From the NCBI GenBank assembly GCA_014529675.2, contig CP076040.1:744001-808000 (forward strand): 64,000 bases of DNA. The letters run 5' to 3'. This DNA comes from Opitutia bacterium ISCC 52. GTDB lineage: Bacteria; Verrucomicrobiota; Verrucomicrobiia; Opitutales; UBA2995. Position numbers and translations under genes: made by a program. Shown here piece by piece: positions 27,205 to 37,511 of this stretch. Each line of letters opens with the position of its first letter. Positions within the stretch are counted from its first letter, which is position 1. The notes under the pieces were generated by a model, which was given only the letters and a program-made list of their open reading frames with translations, was not told the DNA's origin and ran no database searches.

Positions 27205-27729
27205 TCAAGTTATGGGAGATTTAGCTTTGCTGAGGATCTTCTTGAGCTGAGCTTTTCCGCGGGAGAGCCGTGACATCACAGTTCCGATGGGAATATCTAA
27301 AATTTCTGCGATCTCTTTGTAAGCGAGGTCCTTCATGTAAAAGAGAACCAAGGGGGCGCGAAAGGCCTCATCAATTTCATTCAAGGCCTCTAATGCTCTT
27401 TTTGAATCCAGTTTAATTACTACGGTAGGGGAAATGCTAGATAGCTCGTGCTCAATGGCTTCCGCATTGATATGGGGAAAGCGTGATGATTTCCGTCGAA
27501 GACCAAGAAATTCCCGGTAGAGGGTGGTAAACAGCCAGGATTTAACCTTTGTTTTATCCTTTAGCATGGAGCCTTTCTTGGCCCAGATAAGGAAGGTCTG
27601 CTGAGTTAAATCGGCGGCTTCCTCAGCATTACGCGCTAGAGAATAAGCAAATCGATATAATGGTTGATAATAAGTACTCACGAGGTCGTTGAAGTTCAAA
27701 TCTCCGTTGTTGCTCATGTGAGTTTCCAT
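27205..27729 (-). CDS. ECF-family RNA polymerase sigma factor
   Basis: 174 residues with sigma region 2 (YRFAYSLARNAEEAADLTQQTFL, about residues 30-55) and region 4 helix-turn-helix (YKEIAEILDIPIGTVMSRLSRGK, about residues 137-160). ATG 27729 is used here; a second in-frame ATG is four codons later. Followed by its probable membrane anti-sigma factor and preceded by the MauE-rhodanese-DUF1573 set, which may be part of its regulon (inference). Confidence 0.93.
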   Translation of the reverse strand: METHMSNNGDLNFNDLVSTYYQPLYRFAYSLARNAEEAADLTQQTFLIWAKKGSMLKDKTKVKSWLFTTLYREFLGLRRKSSRFPHINAEAIEHELSSISPTVVIKLDSKRALEALNEIDEAFRAPLVLFYMKDLAYKEIAEILDIPIGTVMSRLSRGKAQLKKILSKAKSPIT

Positions 27730-27807
27730 CTTGGAACTTATTCCTGTTTATAACTAAACTAATTTCGCCTGGTTGAATGGGACTCACCTCGTGAACTTGG
27801 CGGTTTA

Positions 27808-28251
27808 TCAGTGTCTATCGTTTAAGGAGTGTCGAATCCAAAGTAATCCAGTTGCTACTAATAATAATATGTCTCTGCCGACAAGCAGGGGGTAGTTGGT
27901 CTTGTTCATTTGGTCTGCATTGCCAAAACAACCACAAGTAACATCCAATCCGCGGATCCAGCCTTGCACCAGTGCAATTATAAACAACAGTAACAAGCCT
28001 CCTATTATCAAAAGGCTGCCACCATAGAGCTTCTTAAATAAAACCCCAATCCCGGCCAATACTTCCAGCCAGGGCATGTAAAGTGACAATAGCACCGCTA
28101 AGCTATACGGAAGTACCTGATAGGTCTCAATCGCTGCTGTAAGGGATTGTGGGTCCCATATTTTCAGGCCACCCGCTACGATAAAAAACCCTGCTAGAAC
28201 AAGGCGGATGACTCGATAAATCCAGAGGCTTATTTGCGATGATCCAGCCAA
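27808..28251 (-). CDS. MauE/DoxX-like membrane protein
   Basis: About 147 residues, four membrane segments, with D-V-T-C-G-C-F-G near residue 105, the cysteine motif of the MauE branch of DoxX-like proteins. Such proteins support thiol or quinone redox chemistry in the membrane. No ATG exists: TTG 28251 is chosen because AGGAGG lies 9 bases before it; TTG 28278 would add nine residues. The gene overlaps the rhodanese gene, so the two are coupled. Confidence 0.8.
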   Translation of the reverse strand: MAGSSQISLWIYRVIRLVLAGFFIVAGGLKIWDPQSLTAAIETYQVLPYSLAVLLSLYMPWLEVLAGIGVLFKKLYGGSLLIIGGLLLLFIIALVQGWIRGLDVTCGCFGNADQMNKTNYPLLVGRDILLLVATGLLWIRHSLNDRH

Positions 28252-28652
28252 GTTTCCCAGCCTCCTTTCAAGACCCAAACGTCTTCAGTCCCGAGAGAGG
28301 CCTTTAAACGTTGAGCCACTCCTTTGCTGGCAGCGCAAGTGCGACTGTCGCAATAAACAATAAGGGTGCTTTCGCCGTCCCAAGTGATGATGAATTGCTC
28401 AAAATGTTCATCCCAATTATCCTCATTCAATAGTAAAGCATTTGGAATATGGTCTTCTTCATATGCCATCTGTCCTCGTGCATCGATCCACGTGCTGGAC
28501 TCTATAGCCAGCGCATCCTCCAACAGGATTTCTCCTTCAGCTAAGGTCATGGGATTCCAGGGGGGTGGCGCTGGATGGAATAGCCAAGTGCCCCCCATCC
28601 CTACTAGACTTAGCAGGCCAATGATCAGTACTTGTATAGCGGACCTGCTCAA
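28230..28652 (-). CDS. Membrane-anchored rhodanese-like protein
   Basis: 140 residues: an N-terminal hydrophobic anchor (about residues 7-25), then a rhodanese domain with WIDARGQMAYEEDHIPNA and the active-site loop VYCDSRTCAASKGVA, cysteine present. Likely periplasmic sulfurtransferase or thiol carrier. Lies 14 bases after the DUF1573 gene and overlaps the MauE-like gene. Confidence 0.88.
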   Translation of the reverse strand: MSRSAIQVLIIGLLSLVGMGGTWLFHPAPPPWNPMTLAEGEILLEDALAIESSTWIDARGQMAYEEDHIPNALLLNEDNWDEHFEQFIITWDGESTLIVYCDSRTCAASKGVAQRLKASLGTEDVWVLKGGWETWLDHRK

Positions 28653-28666
28653 ATTTCAGCGTACGC

Positions 28667-29338
28667 TTATCGTACCAGGGCGTAAATTTTTAGTGTGCCT
28701 TTGGCCGGGTTCGCGAAATTGGTCTTAATCACGAACGTTCCCCGAAGGATTCCCTTTTTGTCTGTAGGGATATTCTGCGGCGAAACTGCCAGCGCAAATT
28801 TCTTTCCTTCTTCAATCACTCTCACTTCTTGAACAAAGAGATCACTACTCCCGATGACTTCTGTAATTTCGATAGGTTCATTTAAATGAGATTCGATAAT
28901 GACTTCCTTGGCCTTGAATTCAGAATCCACAGATCGATTCCACATGACCACACTTGGGCTGACTTCCATGACTGACGGGATATTGACTTCCAAAGTCAGA
29001 ACAATTCGAGACTCCTCTTCTTGGTCAGTTTCGACACGGATGGATTTGATCTGTTTGCCTTCCCTTTGACCGTAATCGAAGGTGGCGGATATCTCACCGG
29101 ATTCACCGGGCTCAAATAACCGTTTGCTTGGGAGTGCGGTTGTGCATCCGCAACTTGAGTGCACCTCCTTCACGGTAATTGCTTTGTCGCCGCGATTTGT
29201 GAATTTAAATTTTGCGGTGTATTCCGTTTCGTCCAAGTTGGCTTCGTGAACAATACGTTCATGCTCAAATTGCAGCTTGGCGGTAGCAAGGAACGGTAAG
29301 GTGAGACACAATAGAAGGGTGAGGAAGAAGATCTTCAT
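28667..29338 (-). CDS. DUF1573-domain exported protein
   Basis: 223 residues with signal peptide (MKIFFLTLLLCLTLPFLATA). DUF1573 features: F-K-F-T-N-R-G-D, then SSCGCTTA near residue 64, then G-x-Y-x-x-x-x-x-G-K. The fold is immunoglobulin-like (ASH/MSP type); function unknown. First gene of a tight DUF1573-rhodanese-MauE cluster, each member carrying cysteine motifs. Confidence 0.88.
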   Translation of the reverse strand: MKIFFLTLLLCLTLPFLATAKLQFEHERIVHEANLDETEYTAKFKFTNRGDKAITVKEVHSSCGCTTALPSKRLFEPGESGEISATFDYGQREGKQIKSIRVETDQEEESRIVLTLEVNIPSVMEVSPSVVMWNRSVDSEFKAKEVIIESHLNEPIEITEVIGSSDLFVQEVRVIEEGKKFALAVSPQNIPTDKKGILRGTFVIKTNFANPAKGTLKIYALVR

Positions 29339-29398
29339 AGCTTATCTTAAGGTGACCATAAAAACGATTCTGGCTGAATTTAACGAGATTAAATACGC

Positions 29399-29416
29399 CG
29401 GAACGGTTCTGTTCCG
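29399..29416 (-). terminator. Possible terminator hairpin after acs
   Basis: Perfect inverted repeat CGGAAC / GTTCCG with 6-base loop, 40 bases past the acs stop. Only a short T-rich stretch (TATTT) follows on the minus strand, so termination strength is uncertain. Confidence 0.4.
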
Positions 29417-29455
29417 ACGTCTTTAAAACAAATGTGGTTCAAAGGTGTTCCACAA

Positions 29456-31414
29456 CTAATCTTCGGAATATTGTCCTTTGAGGCTTTCGACGATGCTTGG
29501 ATCCGCCAAAGTAGTTACATTGCCCAGGGCTCGTCCTTCTGCGATATCTCTTAAAAGACGTCGCATGATCTTCCCGCTTCGAGTTTTGGGCAGGTCGATC
29601 GTAAAGATGATTTTCTCGGGCTTGGCGAACTTGCCGATTTTTTTGGCAACCAGTTCATCAAGCTCCTTTTTTAACTCGTCGCTGCCTTCGATGCCTTCTC
29701 GAAGAGTGACAAACGAAGCCAGTCCTTGTCCTTTGATTTCGTGCTTAATTCCCACGACCGCCGATTCGGCAACGGTCGGGTGTTCAACATAAACAGATTC
29801 AAGCTCAGCGGTTCCGATTCGGTGGCCTGATACGTTCACCACGTCATCGACCCGGCCGAGAACCCAGAAATAACCGTCTTCGTCGATCTTGGCTCCATCA
29901 CCTGGAAAGTAGTATTTGCCGTCCCAATTACACCAATAAGTGTCTTTGAATCTCTCGGGATCCCCATAGACGCCACGAGTGATGGCTGGCCATGGCTTGC
30001 GAATGGTGAGAAGTCCCGCTTGTTTTTCTTCGCCTGCTTCATTCACTACAGCGGCATCTACGCCGAAGAATGGCAGAGTGGCACTACCTGGTTTGGTCGA
30101 GGTGACGCCAGGTAACGGAGTTAGCATCACGCCACCCGTTTCTGTCTGCCACCAGGTGTCAACGATCGGACATTTTTCCGAACCGATTTTTTCGTGATAC
30201 CACATCCAGGCCTCTGGATTGATCGGTTCTCCCACGGTGCCCAGGAGGCGAAGTGAGCTGAGGTCATAGGATTCTGGCCACTGGTCACCCCACTTCATGA
30301 ATGCGCGAATGGCAGTAGGTGCGGTGTAAAAAATGGTGGCGCCATACTTTTCGACAATGGCCCAAAAGCGACCGTTGTCTGGATAATTGGGTGCTCCTTC
30401 ATACATGACGCAGGTGGCGGCATTCGCCAGTGGGCCATAGACCAGGTAACTGTGACCCGTGATCCAACCAATATCAGCGGTACAGAAGTATACGTCCTCT
30501 GGCTTGAGGTCGAAAATGTATTTTGCTGTCAGGTAGGTGTAGACCATATAGCCTCCCTGGGTGTGCATGATGCCCTTGGGCTTTCCTGTGGTGCCACTGG
30601 TATAGAGTAGGAACAACATGTCCTCACTATCCAGTTCCTCGGCTGAGCATTCCTTTGGTTGATCCTTTACCAGTTCATGGTAATCGATGTCGCGATCTTC
30701 TTTCATGTCGCAATCAAAAGTGTCGTTGTCGTCACGTTGAACGACCACCACTTTTTCAACGCAGTCCAGGCCTTCAATGGCCTCATCAACGATGGGTTTC
30801 AAGTGCAGGGGCTTACCTCGACGCCAGGCTCCATCGCCTGTGATGACCCATTTGGCGTCCATATCCAGGATGCGGTCTTTAATGGAGTCTGCTGAAAAAC
30901 CAGCGAATACAACCGAGTGAACGGCGCCGATTCTTGCACAGGCAAGCAGTGCCATCGCCAGTTCAGGAATCATGGGAAGGTAGATCGCGATACGATCGCC
31001 TTTTTTAATGCCTAGGCTCTTGAGTCCGTTGGCAAATTTGCAGATCTCCCGGTGTAGGTCGTAGTAGGTAAGAACCCGACTATCGCCAGGCTCGCCTTCC
31101 CAGATGATTGCAGCCTTGTTTCGGTTGGGTCCATCCAGGTGACGGTCCACGCAATTGTAGCAAAGGTTCGTCTTGCCACCGGTAAACCATTTGTAGAAAG
31201 GCTTGTCGGAGTCATCCATCACCCGATCCCATTTCTTGAACCAGTGGAGTTCATCTGCTGCTTCAGCCCAAAAGGTATCCGGATTCTCAATACTTTTTTT
31301 ATGGAGCTCTTTGTAGGCGTCCATACCGGCTATATGAGCCTGGTCCTGAAATTCTTTTGAGGGTGGGAAAGTCCGATTCTCGTGAAGGACTACATTGATT
31401 TCCTGGGAATCCAT
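29456..31414 (-). CDS. acs: Acetyl-CoA synthetase (AMP-forming)
   Basis: 652 residues, typical for Acs. AMP-binding motif [11 protein letters not shown] near residue 272; WWQTETGG adenylate motif; C-terminal [12 protein letters not shown] with the lysine that is the usual acetylation control site. Converts acetate plus ATP and CoA to acetyl-CoA. Transcribed alone, upstream of the DUF1573 cluster on the same strand. Confidence 0.97.
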   Translation of the reverse strand: MDSQEINVVLHENRTFPPSKEFQDQAHIAGMDAYKELHKKSIENPDTFWAEAADELHWFKKWDRVMDDSDKPFYKWFTGGKTNLCYNCVDRHLDGPNRNKAAIIWEGEPGDSRVLTYYDLHREICKFANGLKSLGIKKGDRIAIYLPMIPELAMALLACARIGAVHSVVFAGFSADSIKDRILDMDAKWVITGDGAWRRGKPLHLKPIVDEAIEGLDCVEKVVVVQRDDNDTFDCDMKEDRDIDYHELVKDQPKECSAEELDSEDMLFLLYTSGTTGKPKGIMHTQGGYMVYTYLTAKYIFDLKPEDVYFCTADIGWITGHSYLVYGPLANAATCVMYEGAPNYPDNGRFWAIVEKYGATIFYTAPTAIRAFMKWGDQWPESYDLSSLRLLGTVGEPINPEAWMWYHEKIGSEKCPIVDTWWQTETGGVMLTPLPGVTSTKPGSATLPFFGVDAAVVNEAGEEKQAGLLTIRKPWPAITRGVYGDPERFKDTYWCNWDGKYYFPGDGAKIDEDGYFWVLGRVDDVVNVSGHRIGTAELESVYVEHPTVAESAVVGIKHEIKGQGLASFVTLREGIEGSDELKKELDELVAKKIGKFAKPEKIIFTIDLPKTRSGKIMRRLLRDIAEGRALGNVTTLADPSIVESLKGQYSED

Positions 31415-31619
31415 AACGTTGAGGTATTTATGTAGTTATTACTAGTTCAAATAGAAATACTGAAGAGTTCTACAGGATGGAAGAAGCCCCAATTTCTGGT
31501 CAATAGGAATCCCATCCTTGGGAAGAAGTTTATCGAGCGGCTTGCTTGGGTCCAATTGAGGGGAGTTCTAAGCCAAATGGTAAACGGCTCGATTAGAAAT
31601 ACTGATTGAGGGGTATGGA

Positions 31620-31695
<76 letters not shown>

Positions 31696-31818
31696 AAATC
31701 CAAGAACGTCAAAACTGCTCCAATTTTTCGGTTTGTAAAGCAATTTGCGGTGGCGTCAATCCGGTCTCGTAAATTGCAGTTGATTTAGCACAACTCGGGC
31801 TCCAAGGTTCGTCGTCTT

Positions 31819-32226
31819 ATGAGCAAGGAATTAGAAGAAGGAACAGAGTTGACCCTCGATTTTAAAAAGTTGAGGAAGGTTGCGTCTGGGGACGCAGATG
31901 TAGTCCCGGCTGTGGCCCAGGATGTGGAAAGTGGCGAAGTTATCATCGTTGGCTATGTGAATGAACTCGCTCTAAAGACAGCCCGGGAGGAAGGTCTCGC
32001 CACATTTTGGAGCACTTCCCGGAACGAGCTGTGGATTAAAGGAAAAACCTCGGGCGACTATTTGGAACTCGTGGATACGCGCGTCAATTGTGAGCAGAAC
32101 TCTATTTTATACCGGGTGCGCCTGAAAGGTGTCGGTAGCTGTCACACGCGCGATGCTGAAGGGAAGCATCGCCATGGTTGTTATTACCGCCGCATCAATG
32201 GTGAGGGTAATCTCGAGTTTGTTTAG
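31819..32226 (+). CDS. hisI: HisI-like phosphoribosyl-AMP cyclohydrolase, variant metal motif
   Basis: 135 residues matching HisI: VPAVAQDVESGEVIIVGYVNE, TFWSTSRNELWIKGKTSG and the zinc cysteines in SCHTRD...HGCYY. The canonical D-C-D-x-D magnesium motif is N-C-E-Q-N here. A similar N-C-E-Q-N form is, from memory, common among annotated HisI proteins in several phyla, so it may define a subfamily rather than a defect. Third step of histidine synthesis if active. No other his gene is nearby. Confidence 0.88.
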   Translation: MSKELEEGTELTLDFKKLRKVASGDADVVPAVAQDVESGEVIIVGYVNELALKTAREEGLATFWSTSRNELWIKGKTSGDYLELVDTRVNCEQNSILYRVRLKGVGSCHTRDAEGKHRHGCYYRRINGEGNLEFV

Positions 32227-32238
32227 GCTCTTATGAAT

Positions 32239-32850
32239 TCAGGAGAGAGCTTCTATCAAGATTTCGAAGCGCGCCTCTACCTTTAATGTTTCTAGGACAT
32301 GCTGTTTTAGGACGGGATCGGGTACAAAGGTGTAGGCTACAAGATCCACAAAATCCTCCGGATCTTTCATTTCTTCGACAAACTGAAGTAACTCCCCGGG
32401 CACTTCTGAATCTTCCTCCACATACGCTTTCACTACCTCCAGGAGCTCATCTCGGAGTTCTGTGAGTTCCAGTTCATCGGTCTCCTGTGAAGATTTTAAA
32501 GGTGTGATGGCTGCCTCACGGTAGGGTTTGTCTTCAAATAATTCGTCCAGTCGAATGCGACTCAGTCCCTGTAGGATGAGATGAGATGTTCCGTCTTCCT
32601 GAGTCTTACACCCTCGGATGAGTCCGATGGTAGCAACCGAGTGAGCTGGCTCTTGAATGGGGAAATTATCAACCTGTGACGGATCGATACCCGCAACCGC
32701 GAACATGCGATTTCCTTCCAGGCTAGTCTTCAGCATGGTTCGGTACCGTGGTTCGAAAATAAATAAGGGCATCATGACCTTTGGAAAAAAAACCACTTCT
32801 GGCAGGGTCATGACCGGGACGCGGTCAGGGAGTTCGATTTCCAATCTCAT
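32239..32850 (-). CDS. Lon N-terminal (LON substrate-binding) domain protein
   Basis: 203 residues forming only the LON/PUA-like domain: PVMTLPEVVFFPKVMMPLFIFEPRYR at the N-terminus, a G-x-x-G-C-x-T-Q-E-D strand, then a helical tail. No ATPase or protease domain. Stand-alone LON domains are common; role unknown. Precedes nothing on its strand; converges with hisI 12 bases away. Confidence 0.88.
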   Translation of the reverse strand: MRLEIELPDRVPVMTLPEVVFFPKVMMPLFIFEPRYRTMLKTSLEGNRMFAVAGIDPSQVDNFPIQEPAHSVATIGLIRGCKTQEDGTSHLILQGLSRIRLDELFEDKPYREAAITPLKSSQETDELELTELRDELLEVVKAYVEEDSEVPGELLQFVEEMKDPEDFVDLVAYTFVPDPVLKQHVLETLKVEARFEILIEALS

Positions 32851-32860
32851 TGTTAAGGTG

Positions 32861-33157
32861 TTAGCCTAAGGCGTCTTCACTCCAGGCCCATGGATTCATC
32901 TTTTTGCCGTCTAGATTTGTCTTATTTTCAGCAAAGTAGACAGCCATGCGAACATACCACAAGCGCCTTGGGTCTACCTCGGGTTTTATTTTCTTAATCG
33001 CTTCAAACAACGTTTCCGGGCTCCGGCCTTCCAGTTCGAAGATATCATTGAAACCGATGTCGAGCAAATCACGTGCCGATGCGATATCCATTTTGGGAAT
33101 TTGCATGAGTCGGGAATTAAGGGCTTCGTAATCTACTTTTTTCTTTTTCTTCGGCAT
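32861..33157 (-). CDS. Cdd1/pathogenicity-locus family helix-hairpin-helix protein
   Basis: 98 residues. Lysine-rich start, then an HhH-like region L-M-Q-I-P-K-M-D-I-A-S-A-R-D-L-L-D-I-G and the family pattern R-x-P-E-x-L-F-E, D-P-R-R-L-W-Y-V-R-M-A-V-Y-F-A. Matches Cdd1 (PF11731) by recognition. Possibly nucleic-acid binding. Ends 10 bases before the LON-domain gene, so probably co-transcribed. Upstream region holds TGTGACA repeats. Confidence 0.75.
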   Translation of the reverse strand: MPKKKKKVDYEALNSRLMQIPKMDIASARDLLDIGFNDIFELEGRSPETLFEAIKKIKPEVDPRRLWYVRMAVYFAENKTNLDGKKMNPWAWSEDALG

Positions 33158-33207
33158 CTTCTGTTTTTGTGAGCTGTGTAGATTGAAAATCCAAGCTCTT
33201 TGTGGAT

Positions 33208-33255
33208 TGTGACACAGAATAAGCCAGGAATACGGAGTGTGTCACAGGTGTGACA
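33208..33255. promoter_or_regulatory. Cluster of TGTGACA half-sites with a 16-bp palindrome
   Basis: TGTGACACA at 33208, its inverse TGTGTCACA at 33238, and TGTCACA-GG-TGTGACA at 33240-33255 (perfect arms). The half-site resembles CRP/FNR-family boxes, though the spacing of the palindrome is shorter than a CRP site. It is 50-100 bases upstream of the Cdd1-family gene and 180 bases before groES. Confidence 0.45.
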
Positions 33256-33432
33256 GATTGCGCCAGATCTATAGTAGAGGTTCGGGTGTATTTTGGGGCT
33301 ATAAATTAATTAAACCCCTCTTTACCAGTAGTTTGAGAATATCCTTGCAGTGGTGGCACCCCCATTGCTTATCCAAAGCCTCTATTTTCAATCCATTAAA
33401 TAACATTAACTAAACCCTATATAAGAACTGCA

Positions 33433-33723
33433 ATGAGTCAGATCAAACCTCTCGGTAACCGAGTTCTCCTCAAACGTGTTGAGGAAGATGAGCAAGTAAA
33501 AGGCGGAATCATCATTCCCGACTCCGCCAAGGAAAAACCCCAGGAAGCCGAAGTGGTAGCACTCGGTACTGGTAAAAAGTCAGACGACGGTAGCGAACAT
33601 GTGTTTGCTGTTACTATTGGTGACCGTGTTCTCACCAGCAAATATGGTGGAACTGAAGTCAAAGTTGGAGACGTCGACTACATCCTCGTGGATGAAGATG
33701 ACATTCTCGGCATCGTTGAATAA
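33433..33723 (+). CDS. groES: Co-chaperonin GroES
   Basis: 96 residues, full length: [22 protein letters not shown] with the start of the mobile loop, [12 protein letters not shown], and the [15 protein letters not shown] end. Caps GroEL. No CIRCE element (HrcA site) is found in the 275-base upstream gap, so heat regulation is by another route; no convincing sigma-32 promoter is seen. groEL follows after 30 bases. Confidence 0.98.
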   Translation: MSQIKPLGNRVLLKRVEEDEQVKGGIIIPDSAKEKPQEAEVVALGTGKKSDDGSEHVFAVTIGDRVLTSKYGGTEVKVGDVDYILVDEDDILGIVE

Positions 33724-33750
33724 TCGAACCCTTTAATTTAATACACTTAG

Positions 33751-35391
<1,641 letters not shown>

Positions 35392-35411
35392 TCATATTAC
35401 CAATACACTTT

Positions 35412-35446
35412 AAAAAGGTCCTTCCTTCGGGAAGGGCCTTTTTTTG
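35412..35446 (+). terminator. Rho-independent terminator of groESL
   Basis: About 12-bp stem AAAGGTCCTTCC / GGAAGGGCCTTT (one G-T pair) with TTCG tetraloop and a long T-tract. Confidence 0.93.
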
Positions 35447-35471
35447 TTATAACCTATGGCGAGCCTTGTTA

Positions 35472-36149
35472 CTAAGGGACCGTGAGCGATTGGCCATTGT
35501 CCCTGGGGGAAAGTGCTAGGATATAGGGAACTGCTTGTTTCGCCCATTCCATAGCGCCTGGATAACTGTCTGCCCCAGGGCCAAAACAACTTTTCAGCAT
35601 GTCTGTGTTAATGATACCCGGGTTCAGAGGAATACAGGCCATCCCATGCGGAAGTTCTTGAGCCATCGCTTTGCTCAATCCTTCCATCGCCCATTTGGAG
35701 GCGCAATATGGGGCTACTTCAGGGGACGTGCTTCGTCCCCAGCCCGAGCTCAAGTTTACGACGATGCCTGTTTCGTTTTTCACCATGGTGGGTACGAAAG
35801 CTTTGATACAGTGGAAAACTCCCTGGATGTTGACATCAAAGAGTGACTTTACCTCCTCCACTTCAAGTTCCCAAAGCGCAGCGTTTGAATTCATGAGCGC
35901 AGCGTTATTAATGAGGAGGTCGGGTGACCCAAATTGACTAATGATGGAATCTGCCCAGGTAGAAACCTGCTCGAAGTCAGTTACATCCACTTGATTGAAA
36001 ATATGCTCAGGAAAACTTTCTTGGAGGTATTGAACTCCCGAGCTCGAACGGCCACAGCCATAAACTTGATTTCCTCCTCGAACAAAACCTTCAACTAAGG
36101 CTCGGCCCAATCCTTTTGTGGCTCCCGTGACAACGATCTTTTTACTCAT
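35472..36149 (-). CDS. Short-chain dehydrogenase/reductase
   Basis: 225 residues, classical SDR. NAD(P) motif VTGATKGLGRAL (T-G-x3-G-x-G) at residues 7-18; N-N-A at about 81; catalytic S then YCASKWA (Y-x3-K) near 147-153. Substrate not deducible. Stands between the groESL terminator and the gene at 36214 on the same strand. Confidence 0.9.
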   Translation of the reverse strand: MSKKIVVTGATKGLGRALVEGFVRGGNQVYGCGRSSSGVQYLQESFPEHIFNQVDVTDFEQVSTWADSIISQFGSPDLLINNAALMNSNAALWELEVEEVKSLFDVNIQGVFHCIKAFVPTMVKNETGIVVNLSSGWGRSTSPEVAPYCASKWAMEGLSKAMAQELPHGMACIPLNPGIINTDMLKSCFGPGADSYPGAMEWAKQAVPYILALSPRDNGQSLTVP

Positions 36150-36213
36150 ACCGTCAGTGTAAGCAGTACGAGCAGGAAGAAAAGGAGGATTTACAAAATG
36201 AGCGCGGGTTTGG

Positions 36214-37095
36214 CTAACATTCGCCAGTGAGCTCTGAACATTCTTTCAGGAAGTGTGTTGCCAATTTACGCCCTTTAGCGGCAATGGCTTTTTGTTGGGA
36301 CTGGTATTGCTGCTTTCCTTCTGTCGTTTCGATGAGGATGGGAGCATACCCGAACGCTTGCAGATCGTACGGACTCGCTCGCATGTCTAACTCTCTCGCT
36401 TCCACCGCAAGGAGAAAACAATCTAAAGTCAGCTCACTGCTGATCCAGGGGTGCAATTTGTAACACCACTTGAATAGGTCCATGTTGAAATGCACACAAC
36501 CGAACTGGTCGTTAATTCTTCGTTCGTCTGGAGTAGGTTGTAGCGAGTTTAGCGGTTTGGCTTTTTGTGTGAAAAAGCGAAAAGCATCGTAGTGCGTACA
36601 ACAGATATTTGCGGATTCAATAGTGGCTTCAATTTGTTCCGGTTTCAGCCGGAGGGGTGTACTTTCATGTCGAATACAGTCTGACTTGTATACCATGGCC
36701 CACTCATGGAGCCCATAGCAGTTAGTCCGTTCTGGATTATTCATTGCCGCAGTGATGAGACTACAAACCCAATCCATTCTATGGGATTCGGCATCAGTCA
36801 TCTTAAGCGGATCCAAGAAAAATACAGAGTTTGATTCGCTGAAGTGTGAATCCTCTAAAAATTTCCTGGCATCTGGACCTGATAACTTATCTCCAATGGC
36901 TGGATGCCAATTATAGACGAGCTTTCGATTGAACTGATAGTATTCGAATAGGAAATCGTGAACAGGATGAGTTTGTCTTCTTTCTCGGCGATGCCGAAAG
37001 GCATCCATCCAGGGCCTTATTCGTAAGTGATATTTCTCTTCCCTTTGCTGCCAATCCTGAAGAGCGATTTGTTTTGTATTAGGCGGTTCCTGCAT
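36214..37095 (-). CDS. Conserved protein annotated elsewhere as 3-methyladenine DNA glycosylase-like
   Basis: 293 residues, soluble. Strong family patterns: HPVHDFLFEYY, Y-G-L-H-E-W-A-M-V-Y, HYDAFRFFT, HFNMDLFKWCYKL, LDMRASPYDL and ILIETTEG. From memory, actinobacterial homologues carry the label 3-methyladenine DNA glycosylase, but I see no HhH-GPD or AAG fold signature, so that function is doubtful. Seven bases downstream of the PhnA-like gene, hence probably co-transcribed. Confidence 0.7.
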   Translation of the reverse strand: MQEPPNTKQIALQDWQQREEKYHLRIRPWMDAFRHRRERRQTHPVHDFLFEYYQFNRKLVYNWHPAIGDKLSGPDARKFLEDSHFSESNSVFFLDPLKMTDAESHRMDWVCSLITAAMNNPERTNCYGLHEWAMVYKSDCIRHESTPLRLKPEQIEATIESANICCTHYDAFRFFTQKAKPLNSLQPTPDERRINDQFGCVHFNMDLFKWCYKLHPWISSELTLDCFLLAVEARELDMRASPYDLQAFGYAPILIETTEGKQQYQSQQKAIAAKGRKLATHFLKECSELTGEC

Positions 37096-37102
37096 GGTCT
37101 CC

Positions 37103-37507
37103 TTATTGTAGGCCCTGCTTATCTACCCAGGCTTCCAATTCATCTTCCAGATACAGTCCCTCAAGGATTTCTTGCGCCCAAGCTTGCTTGTTCGCCAGGT
37201 GTCTTAGCAAACGCACGGCCATTACTTGAACAGCTGGAACTTCCGACCAAACTGTTTCCGATAGAATTCTCCAGTGATTCGGATCGATTTGCTTCGGTTT
37301 ATCCAATTGAGAGAAGCATGATTCGCATAGGTGGAGCACTGAATCAATCTGAGGCTCTTTGGATATCGGAGGAACTTCGTAAATTGAAAGGGAGGTACCG
37401 GATGTGGTACCTAGCTCACAGCTAGCCTTATATCGTCTTGTCAAATCCTTGCCAAGTAATGACAGTTGTTGGAGATGCTGCTGATGTTGATCGAATCCTT
37501 TCGCCAT
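37103..37507 (-). CDS. PhnA-like protein with degenerate zinc ribbon
   Basis: 134 residues. The core V-Y/L-S-I-Y-E-V-P-P, C-E-S-C, NHWRILSETVWSEVPAVQVMAVRLL and the end Y-L-E-D-E match PhnA-type proteins. The first zinc knuckle, usually C-x-x-C, reads C-E-L-G, so one of four cysteines is lost. Function of the family is unknown. Co-transcribed with the gene at 36214 (7-base gap) and four bases from the glycosyltransferase gene. Confidence 0.72.
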   Translation of the reverse strand: MAKGFDQHQQHLQQLSLLGKDLTRRYKASCELGTTSGTSLSIYEVPPISKEPQIDSVLHLCESCFSQLDKPKQIDPNHWRILSETVWSEVPAVQVMAVRLLRHLANKQAWAQEILEGLYLEDELEAWVDKQGLQ

Positions 37508-37511
37508 AATC

